From the NCBI RefSeq assembly GCF_042643145.1, contig NZ_JBHRSA010000015.1, positions 1 to 64,000 on the forward strand: a DNA stretch of 64,000 nucleotides, in the 5' to 3' direction. Shown here piece after piece: positions 33,668 to 41,113 of this stretch. The position numbers were made by a program, and so were the translations under genes. Position 1 is the first letter of the stretch; every line of letters begins with the position of its first letter. This stretch comes from Virgibacillus_O xinjiangensis. Its GTDB lineage: Bacteria > Bacillota > Bacilli > Bacillales > Amphibacillaceae. The notes under the pieces are model-generated. The model searched no databases, was not told the DNA's origin, and was given only the letters and a program-made list of their open reading frames with translations.

Positions 33668-35515
33668 TTGTGCGGGATAACAGGCATCATTGATAGGAAA
33701 AAGCCACTCTATCCGGAACGGCAAATCCTGCGGAAGATGACAGATACATTGATACTGCGGGGGCCGGATGACTCACAGGTTTGGATAGGCGGTAATGCAG
33801 CGTTCGGGCATAAACGGCTGGCTGTAGTGGATGTAGAAGGTGGGAAACAGCCGATGACCAAGTCCAAAAATGGTTGTTCCTATACGCTTGTATATAATGG
33901 GGAATTATATAATACAGCAGAGCTTCGGCGTGAACTCCTTAAACGTGGGTATAGCTTCCAGACCACATCGGATACGGAAGTGTTGTTGACTTCCTATATG
34001 GAATGGAAAGATGAGTGTGTCGACCGCTTGAACGGCATCTATGCATTCGGCATCTGGGATGAACAGGAACAGCGCCTCTTTATGGCAAGGGATCGACTGG
34101 GAGTGAAACCGTTATTTTTCCTGGAGAAGGAAGGCAGGCTTCTCTTCGGTTCTGAAATAAAAGCGATTTTGAAACATCCAGATACCAAGGCGGAACTGGA
34201 ACGGGATGGCATGGCGGAAATATTCGGACTCGGCCCATCCAGGACTCCGGGTCATGGGATCTTCAAGGACATTAGGGAGCTTCGAGGTGGCCATGTACTT
34301 ACTTACTCAAAAGATGGGTTGAAAGTCTCGCGCTATTGGAACCTGGTGAGTGAAAAACATGATGATTCCGTAAATGAAACGGCATCCAATGTCCGAGATT
34401 TGTCTGTCGATGCGGTTCAGCGACAGCTGGTTTCCGATGTGCCGGTTTCCACCTTTTTGTCCGGTGGGCTGGATTCCAGTGCCATTACAGCGATAGCCGC
34501 TGATTATTTCCGTAAGGAGGGAAGGGGAGTGCTTCCAACCTTTTCCATCGATTATGAAGGGAATGAGCAGCATTTTCAGGCAAGCAAGTTTCAACCTTCC
34601 ACCGATCAGCCCTGGATAGATAAGATGGTGCAATACTGTTCGACCGACCACCATGATGAAGTGATATCCGGTTCGGAATTAGCAGCATATTTGAAGGAAT
34701 CCGTACGGCTCAGAGATCAGCCCGGCATGGCGGATATTGATTCTTCCATGTTGTGGTTCTGCCGCAAGATAAAGCAACATACGACTGTCAGCCTCTCTGG
34801 GGAGTGTGCGGATGAGATTTTCGGCGGATATCCGTGGTTTCATGACCCTCATTCATCTAGTGACATTGGGTTTCCGTGGATGCGCTCACTTGACGCCCGG
34901 ATTGATCTTCTTCACCCGGAATGGCAGAAGAAGTTGGACATGAAAACATATGTGCAAGACAGAAGCAGGGAAACACGTCGGGAGACACCACGGCTTGACG
35001 GGGAGAAAGAGCAAGATGCACGCAGGAGGGAATTATTTTATTTGAACATGCATTGGTTCATGGCCCAATTGCTGGACCGAAAAGACAGGATGAGCATGGG
35101 AGCCAGCTTGGAGGTCCGCGTCCCTTTTGCCGATCATAAGCTGGTGGAATATGTTTGGAATATCCCATGGGAAATCAAAATGCATGGCGGCAGGGAAAAG
35201 GGGATTTTGCGGAAAGCCTTGGAAGGGATATTGCCGGATGACGTCCTGTACCGGAAAAAAAGCCCTTATCCAAGAACTTTCCAGCCAGAGTATACGAAGG
35301 CTGCTGTAAAATGGATGGATGAAATCCTTGCCGACGCAGACTCCCCATTATTCGAATTTTTGAAGCGGGAGAAAGTGGAGGCCATTAACCGTAGCGGAGG
35401 GAAGGAGTTCAAGGATCCGTGGTATGGTCAGCTGATGAAAGGCCCGCAATTGATTGCCCACTTATGCCAAATTGACTATTGGCTTCGTGAGTATGATGTA
35501 AAAGCCAGTAATTAG
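33668..35515 (+). CDS. asnB: Glutamine-hydrolysing asparagine synthetase (AsnO type)
   Basis: A 615-residue enzyme. The N-terminal glutaminase domain (to about residue 210) begins Met-Cys-Gly-Ile, where Cys2 is the nucleophile after Met removal. The ATP-pyrophosphatase synthetase domain (about 235-600) has SGGLDSSAI as its PP-loop. The start is TTG at 33668, fixed by the need for Cys at position 2 and preceded by AAAGGGTG. The length and the insertions match B. subtilis AsnO (YisO) rather than AsnB of E. coli; AsnO is linked to sporulation there. It makes asparagine from aspartate, possibly drawing on aspartate from ectoine breakdown, though no regulatory link is visible. A terminator follows. 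Confidence 0.9.
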   Translation: MCGITGIIDRKKPLYPERQILRKMTDTLILRGPDDSQVWIGGNAAFGHKRLAVVDVEGGKQPMTKSKNGCSYTLVYNGELYNTAELRRELLKRGYSFQTTSDTEVLLTSYMEWKDECVDRLNGIYAFGIWDEQEQRLFMARDRLGVKPLFFLEKEGRLLFGSEIKAILKHPDTKAELERDGMAEIFGLGPSRTPGHGIFKDIRELRGGHVLTYSKDGLKVSRYWNLVSEKHDDSVNETASNVRDLSVDAVQRQLVSDVPVSTFLSGGLDSSAITAIAADYFRKEGRGVLPTFSIDYEGNEQHFQASKFQPSTDQPWIDKMVQYCSTDHHDEVISGSELAAYLKESVRLRDQPGMADIDSSMLWFCRKIKQHTTVSLSGECADEIFGGYPWFHDPHSSSDIGFPWMRSLDARIDLLHPEWQKKLDMKTYVQDRSRETRRETPRLDGEKEQDARRRELFYLNMHWFMAQLLDRKDRMSMGASLEVRVPFADHKLVEYVWNIPWEIKMHGGREKGILRKALEGILPDDVLYRKKSPYPRTFQPEYTKAAVKWMDEILADADSPLFEFLKREKVEAINRSGGKEFKDPWYGQLMKGPQLIAHLCQIDYWLREYDVKASN

Positions 35516-35564
35516 GAATGGAATTGTATGCAGGCGGATCCTTTCTCTGCCTAAGACATACAGG

Positions 35565-35606
35565 ACACCAAAAACCCTGCCGTTCTTCCGGCAGGGTTTT
35601 TGGTGT
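35565..35606. terminator. Terminator after asparagine synthetase
   Basis: A 17-bp perfect stem (35565-35581 with 35590-35606) with an 8-base loop; both arms carry A/T runs, so it could act on either strand. Confidence 0.85.
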
Positions 35607-35700
35607 TCCCAAGAAGTCCATTTAATTGGACAGTTTGCTTTTCAATTTTGGAGGTTGGGGGTATATTAATGGATGGGTCTTGAAATGAGGAGTGATTCTA

Positions 35701-36702
35701 TTGGTATTCGTAATATTTTTTCTTGCTGCTGCATTAACCGTCTATACTGCCATGAAATTGTCCGAGTATGCGGACGTTATCAGTGAAAAGACCACGATGG
35801 GCGGTATGATTGTCGGAACCATCCTTCTTGCCGGGGCAACCTCCCTTCCAGAGGTGACTACCAGTTTCTCGGCGGTAGTGATTGGCAATATCGACATAGC
35901 GATCGGTAATATGTTGGGATCGAATTTATTCAACCTGCTGATTCTAGCTGTGTTTGACCTATTGTATCGAAGAAGACAGCTGTATCATCAAGCAGGGAGA
36001 AGCCATTTATTCTCAGCAGTACTTGGTTTGTTCCTGATGCTGGTTGTTACTTTGGCTCTCTTTTTGCGGATTGATTATACGATTATAGGCATTGGGGTGG
36101 ATGCCCTTCTGGTACTTCTTATATACATTATTGGTATGGTCATCATCAGCCGTCTGCCTTCTGCCCCAGAACCGACAGAGGCACTGATGGGCGATGGTCC
36201 AGAGACGGAAACGAATGAACCGGCAAAAGACATGTCGATTAAAAAAGCGGTCATCGGTTTCATCATTGCTGCCATAGCCATCCTTCTAGCGGGGACCGTA
36301 TTATCGATCACCGGTGATCAGATTGCAGTCATTACCGGTATGGGTTCAAGTTTTGTCGGCAGCTTCCTGATTGCAGCTACGACATCCTTACCGGAAGCTG
36401 TTTCCGTGTACGCTGCCTTGAGGCTGAAGAACATGAATCTTGCAGTAGGCTCGATCCTCGGAAGCAACATGTTCAACATGATCATCCTCGCAATATCTGA
36501 TGCTGTTTACCAAGGCGGTTCCATATTGGCCGATGTTTCCCAGTCGAATGTGTATACTGGAATTGCCATTACTCTACTTTCCGCGGTACTGATTTGGGCA
36601 TTGCTGAGAAAGCGTTCAGCTTCTCTGTGGACATACAGCATCCCGTCAATGATAACAGTCATAGGATATTTCATCGTTTCCTATCTGTTGTTCCAAGGAT
36701 AA
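35701..36702 (+). CDS. Calcium/sodium antiporter (CaCA family, YrbG-like)
   Basis: A 333-residue cation antiporter with ten predicted membrane segments in two inverted halves. Each half has the alpha-repeat with GATSLPE (about residue 42) and ATTSLPEA (about residue 225), followed by IGNMLGSNLFNL and VGSILGSNMFNM. An acidic loop with EPTEALMGDGPETETNEP separates the halves. It exchanges Ca2+ or another cation for Na+ or H+, which suits a saline habitat. The TTG at 35701 lies eight bases after GAGGAG, while a GTG at 35692 overlaps that site. Confidence 0.87.
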   Translation: MVFVIFFLAAALTVYTAMKLSEYADVISEKTTMGGMIVGTILLAGATSLPEVTTSFSAVVIGNIDIAIGNMLGSNLFNLLILAVFDLLYRRRQLYHQAGRSHLFSAVLGLFLMLVVTLALFLRIDYTIIGIGVDALLVLLIYIIGMVIISRLPSAPEPTEALMGDGPETETNEPAKDMSIKKAVIGFIIAAIAILLAGTVLSITGDQIAVITGMGSSFVGSFLIAATTSLPEAVSVYAALRLKNMNLAVGSILGSNMFNMIILAISDAVYQGGSILADVSQSNVYTGIAITLLSAVLIWALLRKRSASLWTYSIPSMITVIGYFIVSYLLFQG

Positions 36703-36713
36703 TCATCACGAGT

Positions 36714-36750
36714 AAAAAAGGGGTACCTCCTTCAATGGGTACCCCTTTTT
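36714..36750. terminator. Bidirectional terminator
   Basis: AAAAAGGGGTACC and GGTACCCCTTTTT (about 36715-36727 and 36738-36750) form a long stem with A and T flanks, between the antiporter and the convergent radical SAM gene. Confidence 0.88.
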
Positions 36751-37462
36751 AGATGATTTCATAATTCAATATTTGTTCTGCGTTGGTGATACGGGCTACG
36801 GTCGGAGTTTTCATATCCTGGCTGATGCCACCTAGTAAGTTGCCATTCCGGTAGGGAACCACTTCAACCTTTTCTACGTTTCTTAAAGAGTGGATGAACT
36901 CAGAGAGAAGAATTAAATCCTCATCTTGGTCGCTGATGCCTGAAATCAGTTCATGGCGGATCCATACAGGGACGTGCTGTTCCGCCAAATGTTCAGCGAA
37001 CTCCAGAATATGACGGTTGGTGATTCCGGTGAGTGCTTTATGTTTAAGAGGATTAATTTGCTTCAGGTTGAGCAGTACAAGGTCCGTTTTAGACAGAAGC
37101 TGATTCAGCTGCCGCAGGAAAAAATCGGATTTGGTGTAGCAGCTTCCAGCAGTGTCAATGGCTGTATGTACGCCGAGTTTCTTCAACTCACCAAAGAGTT
37201 TATTTAGAAATTTGGTATGGAGCAAGGCTTCACCGCCACTTACAGTTACTCCTCCTCCCGAAGCTTGCAGGAACGGAAGATAGGTCGTCACATCCTCTAT
37301 GATTTCTTCAACAGTAATATCCCTGCCTTCTGAAATTTTCCGGCTGTCCGGATGATGACAGGATTTACAACGCATCGGGCATCCTTGCATGATCAATAAA
37401 TAACGGAGGCCGGGACCGTGATCTTTTGTACATGTCTGTATGGAATGGATTCGATCCTTCAT
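36749..37462 (-). CDS. Pyruvate formate-lyase activating enzyme-like radical SAM protein
   Basis: A 237-residue radical SAM protein. The iron-sulfur cluster Cys are 28, 32 and 35 in GCPMRCKSCHHP, and the SAM-binding GGEALL motif and a GGGVTVSGGE run are present. The layout matches PflA, which installs a glycyl radical in pyruvate formate-lyase under anaerobic conditions. The partner PflB is not in this window, whereas the two are usually adjacent; the protein may serve another glycyl-radical enzyme elsewhere. It lacks the extra ferredoxin-like cluster domain of other activases. Single gene. Confidence 0.8.
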   Translation of the reverse strand: MKDRIHSIQTCTKDHGPGLRYLLIMQGCPMRCKSCHHPDSRKISEGRDITVEEIIEDVTTYLPFLQASGGGVTVSGGEALLHTKFLNKLFGELKKLGVHTAIDTAGSCYTKSDFFLRQLNQLLSKTDLVLLNLKQINPLKHKALTGITNRHILEFAEHLAEQHVPVWIRHELISGISDQDEDLILLSEFIHSLRNVEKVEVVPYRNGNLLGGISQDMKTPTVARITNAEQILNYEII

Positions 37463-37652
37463 CTGTTCTGCTCCTCTCGGAAACTTCTGTCCGCCGTAAA
37501 TATGGCGCCGGACAGAAGTATAATATAAGGTATGTAACAGTTCTATAGGTTCAATATATCACAAGATGAGCCCTTCTACCGTGGAAAATATTACAATAAT
37601 GTGTATATTACAAAGGCAAAAATTTGCAGATGACAGAGAAGTGGCGACAGTG

Positions 37653-37658
37653 TATAAT
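37653..37658 (+). promoter_or_regulatory. -10 box of the queF transcript
   Basis: TATAAT at 37653-37658 with ATGACA 17 bases upstream (37630-37635) places the start just before the preQ1 aptamer at 37677. Confidence 0.6.
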
Positions 37659-37676
37659 ATGAATGTTGAATACGTG

Positions 37677-37760
37677 AGAGGTTCTTAGTCCAACCCTCTA
37701 TAAAAAACTAAGCACTATTCATGAAATGAAGCCATGTGCCTTAGGACACATGGCTTTTTT
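37677..37760 (+). ncRNA. preQ1-I riboswitch with terminator
   Basis: The aptamer at 37677-37712 has the P1 stem AGAGG/CCTCT and the A-rich tail TATAAAAAACTAA that forms the pseudoknot, as in type 1 preQ1 riboswitches. The expression platform is a perfect hairpin AAGCCATGTG (37729-37738) with CACATGGCTT (37747-37756) followed by T6. PreQ1 binding should end transcription before queF, shutting down queuosine-precursor synthesis and uptake. Confidence 0.93.
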
Positions 37761-37838
37761 ATATTTCAGCACATGATGGCATTTCTGTCAGATGGAAATC
37801 CAGAAACTATGGAAGGAAGAAGAGAAGGAGGAGATTGT

Positions 37839-38327
37839 ATGAAAAAACAGGATGTATCTGAATTGACCCTGCTGGGGAACCAAGGTGTCAGCTATGATTT
37901 TGATTATAATCCCGAGGTGCTTGAGACATTTGAAAACAATCATCAGGACCGTGACTACTTCGTGAAATTCAATTGTCCGGAATTCACTACATTATGCCCC
38001 ATTACCAATCAGCCAGACTTTGCGACCGTTTATATCAGCTATATTCCCGACGTGAAAATGGTGGAGAGCAAAGCGTTGAAACTGTACCTCTTCAGTTTCC
38101 GCAACCACGGCGGTTTCCATGAGGACAGTATGAATATCATTATGAATGATCTGGTTAAACTCATGGATCCACGGTATATCGAAGTGTGGGGGAAATTCAC
38201 CCCGCGTGGTGGGATTTCCATCGATCCTTACTGCAATTACGGACGTCCTGGCACCAAGTACGAAAAAATCGCGGAACATCGGATGATGAACCATGATATG
38301 TATCCGGAAACCATTGATAACCGCTGA
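37839..38327 (+). CDS. queF: NADPH-dependent preQ0 reductase QueF
   Basis: A 162-residue enzyme of the short (unimodular) QueF class that reduces 7-cyano-7-deazaguanine (preQ0) to preQ1 in queuosine synthesis. The catalytic Cys53 is in FTTLCPITNQPDF with Asp60 following, and the family motif ESKALKLYLFSFRNHG binds NADPH. The ATG at 37839 has GAAGGAGG before it; an earlier in-frame start would overlap the riboswitch terminator. It is controlled by the preQ1 riboswitch upstream and followed by a queuosine-precursor transporter gene. Confidence 0.95.
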   Translation: MKKQDVSELTLLGNQGVSYDFDYNPEVLETFENNHQDRDYFVKFNCPEFTTLCPITNQPDFATVYISYIPDVKMVESKALKLYLFSFRNHGGFHEDSMNIIMNDLVKLMDPRYIEVWGKFTPRGGISIDPYCNYGRPGTKYEKIAEHRMMNHDMYPETIDNR

Positions 38328-38338
38328 TAGCGGGAGCC

Positions 38339-38357
38339 AGGGTTGGACTAGAACCTC
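38339..38357 (+). other. Sequence complementary to the upstream preQ1 aptamer
   Basis: AGGGTTGGACTAGAACCTC is the reverse complement of bases 37678-37697 of the aptamer at 19 of 20 positions, one T of the aptamer being unmatched. It lies between queF and yhhQ, 10 bases before the yhhQ ribosome binding site. The A-rich pseudoknot part is absent on the opposite strand, so it is not a second aptamer. Confidence 0.75.
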
Positions 38358-38381
38358 ACCTATGTACAGGGAGGATTAATA

Positions 38382-39023
38382 ATGTTTGTCTATTTGAATG
38401 CTTTATTTGTCGGGCTTTTAGTTGTTTCCAATATTCTTGGGGTAAAGCTTTTCAGTGTCGGTGAGTTCATTCTGCCGGCAGCAGTGATCGTCTATGTTAT
38501 CACCTTTTTGGTTACCGATGTAATTGGTGAGGTCTACGGAAGGGACGCGGCAAGAAAAACCGTGCAGGCAGGTTTCTTTACCCAGGTGCTCGTGATGGTG
38601 TTCGTTTTTATTGCAATACAACTTCCTGCAGCACCTAATTTTGGCTTCCAAGCAGAATTCGAAACCATTCTCGGCGGCAGTTTCCGGGTCATGCTGGCCA
38701 GTCTATTATCTTATGTTGCCAGCCAGCATTTGGACGTGAGTCTTTTCCACCGGCTGAAATCCCACCATGGAGAGAAGAAACTATGGTTGAGAAACAATAT
38801 TTCCACAGCTGCCGCCCAACTCGTGGATACCACCATTTTCATTGCGGTTGCCTTTTGGGGAATGGTACCGACAGGTGTTCTCCTTGGTATGATTGCAACC
38901 CAATATGTATTTAAACTGATCGTGGCGCTCATTGATACACCCATCGTCTATCTGCTGGTCTACATGGCCAGGAAACGCGGAACACAAGAGCAGTCAGAAC
39001 TTGCCTTGCGTCATTCCTCCTGA
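38382..39023 (+). CDS. yhhQ: Queuosine precursor transporter (YhhQ/VUT family)
   Basis: A 213-residue membrane protein with about six hydrophobic segments. The family motif TDVIGEVYGRDAARK lies after the second helix and QLVDTTIFI in the fifth. E. coli YhhQ imports preQ0 and preQ1, and placement with queF under a preQ1 riboswitch supports the same role here. The ATG has AGGGAGGA as ribosome binding site. The stop codon lies inside its own terminator stem. Confidence 0.92.
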   Translation: MFVYLNALFVGLLVVSNILGVKLFSVGEFILPAAVIVYVITFLVTDVIGEVYGRDAARKTVQAGFFTQVLVMVFVFIAIQLPAAPNFGFQAEFETILGGSFRVMLASLLSYVASQHLDVSLFHRLKSHHGEKKLWLRNNISTAAAQLVDTTIFIAVAFWGMVPTGVLLGMIATQYVFKLIVALIDTPIVYLLVYMARKRGTQEQSELALRHSS

Positions 39024-39039
39024 GGAATGACGTTTTTTT
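39009..39039 (+). terminator. Terminator of queF-yhhQ
   Basis: CGTCATTCCTC (39009-39019) pairs with GAGGAATGACG (39022-39032), then seven T; the loop is only two bases as drawn, so the top pairs probably open. Confidence 0.85.
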
Positions 39040-39062
39040 ATGGGGCTGATTTTTAAAATTAA

Positions 39063-39121
39063 ATCAGCAGGGCATGGAGGAAATAGCAGAAGCGCAGAGT
39101 AATCAGCAGAAGGACGATTCC
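39063..39121. repeat. Three degenerate units of a 20-bp repeat
   Basis: Units at 39063-39082, 39083-39101 and 39102-39121 each start ATCAGCAG or ATAGCAGA and are 20, 19 and 20 bases long. They match the phase and leading motif of the long array at 56401-56715, and look like a decayed copy of the same family. Confidence 0.5.
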
Positions 39122-39303
39122 ATCACCCTTTATTCGGATCTGAGGCCTTGCTCATAGAAACTGAAGGATCCTGCCGTAAGTTATTAAACAATCAACTTGT
39201 CCGATATTGAATAAGTACTTGTTTCCAAAAATTCTGCAGGGGGAATATAGAAGTTTAAAATAGTATCAAGTATAACGGCTTACCGGGCAGATATATCCTG
39301 GAA

Positions 39304-39317
39304 ATAAAGCGCTTTAA
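39304..39317. promoter_or_regulatory. Catabolite-responsive element (cre) before glpK
   Basis: ATAAAGCGCTTTAA contains the palindromic AAAGCGCTTT core of CcpA sites, 64 bases before the glpK start. Glycerol genes of Bacillaceae are typical CcpA targets. Confidence 0.6.
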
Positions 39318-39380
39318 TTGCTATGATAAAGCAACATAATATTACGGCTGAATAATAATTGTATTGAAGGAGGAATTGGG

Positions 39381-40874
39381 TTGAAAGGTCAGTATATGAT
39401 GTCGATTGATCAAGGTACAACCAGTTCGAGAGCCATACTCATTGATCATTCAGGGGAAATTGTTGCCACAGGCCAGAAGGAGTTTGAACAGTTCTTTCCC
39501 CGTCCCGGTTGGGTAGAACATGACGCCAATGAAATTTGGACATCTGTGCTTGGCTGTATCGCCGATGTCTTAAGGAAATCGGAAATAGAGCCAAATCAGG
39601 TCGCAGGCATCGGTATTACCAACCAACGGGAGACAACTGTTGTCTGGGATCGGCATACAGGAAGACCGATTCACAAGGCCATCGTCTGGCAGTCCCGGCA
39701 GACAGCCGATATTTGCAGGAAGCTGGAGGAACAAGGCTATGCAGAGATGATCAGGAGAAAGACCGGTTTGCTGATCGATCCCTATTTTTCCGGGACGAAG
39801 GTCAAGTGGATTCTCGACCATGTCGACGGTGCAAGGGAAAAGGCAGAAAAAGGAGATCTGCTATTTGGAACAATCGATACCTGGCTGGTGCATAAACTGT
39901 CGGGTGGGAAGGCACAGGTGACAGATTATTCCAATGCCTCCCGCACCATGATGTTCAATATATATGACTTGCAGTGGGACGATGAGCTGTTGGAAATGCT
40001 GGATGTGCCAAAGAGTATGCTGCCGGAAGTCCGTCCATCTTCTGAGGAATATGCCAAGACAGTGGGCTACCATTTCTTTGGGCATGAGATTCCTATCGCA
40101 GGCATTGCAGGGGATCAGCAGGCAGCATTGTTCGGCCAGGCTTGTTTTGAAAAAGGCATGGCAAAAAATACGTACGGGACTGGCGGATTCATGCTGATGA
40201 ATACAGGAGAAGAAGGTGTCAGTTCACAGCATGGTCTGTTGACGACATTAGCTTGGGGTGTGGACGGAAAAGTTGAATATGCCTTGGAAGGGAGCATCTT
40301 CGTGTCCGGATCGGCCATCCAATGGTTGAGGGATGGTTTGCAGATTATCCGGGACGCCTCGGAAAGTGAGACTTATGCAGAAAAGGTGGACTCGACGGAG
40401 GGCGTCTATATGGTCCCTGCCTTTGTCGGGCTTGGCACCCCCTACTGGGACAGTGAAGCTCGCGGAGCATTTTTCGGCATCACCCGAGGAACTAGAAAAG
40501 AACATATGATACGCGCCACTTTGGAATCTCTTGCATACCAATCACGTGATGTCCTTGATGCCATGGTGGAGGATTCCGGTATCGATCTGAAGACACTAAG
40601 GGTGGATGGAGGAGTCGTTAAGAACGATTTTCTCATGCAATTCCAGAGCGACATGCTTGGGGTTCCGGTGGAAAGACCGGCATTTCAGGAAACAACTGCA
40701 CTAGGGGCGGCATATCTTGCCGGTTTGGCGGTAGGCTATTGGAAAGACAAGGAACAGATAGCCCGCCAATGGCAGAACGAAAAAACCTTCCGTGCAGAAA
40801 TGGACGACGATCACCGCGCTCGCCTTTATGCAGGGTGGAGAAAAGCAGTCGAAGCAGCGAGAGCTTTCAAATAA
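39381..40874 (+). CDS. glpK: Glycerol kinase
   Basis: A 497-residue FGGY-family kinase that phosphorylates glycerol to glycerol 3-phosphate. SIDQGTTSSRAI near the start binds phosphate, the catalytic Asp is in IAGIAGDQQAALFGQ, and GLGTPYWDSEARGAFFG is the C-terminal family motif. A His within the activation loop (HHFxxxE-type, here YHFFGHEI near residue 231) is shared with Gram-positive enzymes activated by the phosphotransferase system. TTG 39381 is seven bases behind GAAGGAGG and is preferred over ATG 39396. glpF and glpD, often adjacent, are absent here. Confidence 0.95.
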   Translation: MKGQYMMSIDQGTTSSRAILIDHSGEIVATGQKEFEQFFPRPGWVEHDANEIWTSVLGCIADVLRKSEIEPNQVAGIGITNQRETTVVWDRHTGRPIHKAIVWQSRQTADICRKLEEQGYAEMIRRKTGLLIDPYFSGTKVKWILDHVDGAREKAEKGDLLFGTIDTWLVHKLSGGKAQVTDYSNASRTMMFNIYDLQWDDELLEMLDVPKSMLPEVRPSSEEYAKTVGYHFFGHEIPIAGIAGDQQAALFGQACFEKGMAKNTYGTGGFMLMNTGEEGVSSQHGLLTTLAWGVDGKVEYALEGSIFVSGSAIQWLRDGLQIIRDASESETYAEKVDSTEGVYMVPAFVGLGTPYWDSEARGAFFGITRGTRKEHMIRATLESLAYQSRDVLDAMVEDSGIDLKTLRVDGGVVKNDFLMQFQSDMLGVPVERPAFQETTALGAAYLAGLAVGYWKDKEQIARQWQNEKTFRAEMDDDHRARLYAGWRKAVEAARAFK

Positions 40875-40887
40875 GAAAATGATTGAC

Positions 40888-40913
40888 AAGCCGGGATGCC
40901 ATGCCCGGCTTTC
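40888..40913 (+). terminator. Terminator after glpK
   Basis: AAGCCGGG (40888-40895) pairs with CCCGGCTT (40904-40911), followed by a short T-run. Confidence 0.75.
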
Positions 40914-41113
40914 TGCTGTTCCAAGTGTTCATCCCCTATAATCTGGCAAGTTTCTCCTTATAACTTTTCTTAGAAAAGAAATATTTATGACTTTCCAAAA
41001 AACCACCTACACAAACCCTATTAAGTATGCTAGAATAATTAAATTATTAGAATCTTTACAGTTTAAACTGTTATGAAAAATGAATGACAACTATTTGGAA
41101 GGTGGGTTACAGA

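Noticed and set aside
38300..38360. Second preQ1 riboswitch on the minus strand
   Set aside because: The A-rich pseudoknot strand and second half of P1 are missing and no minus-strand gene follows.
41042..41056. CodY-like sequence before ilvD
   Set aside because: Four mismatches to consensus; biologically plausible but not distinguishable from AT-rich background by eye.
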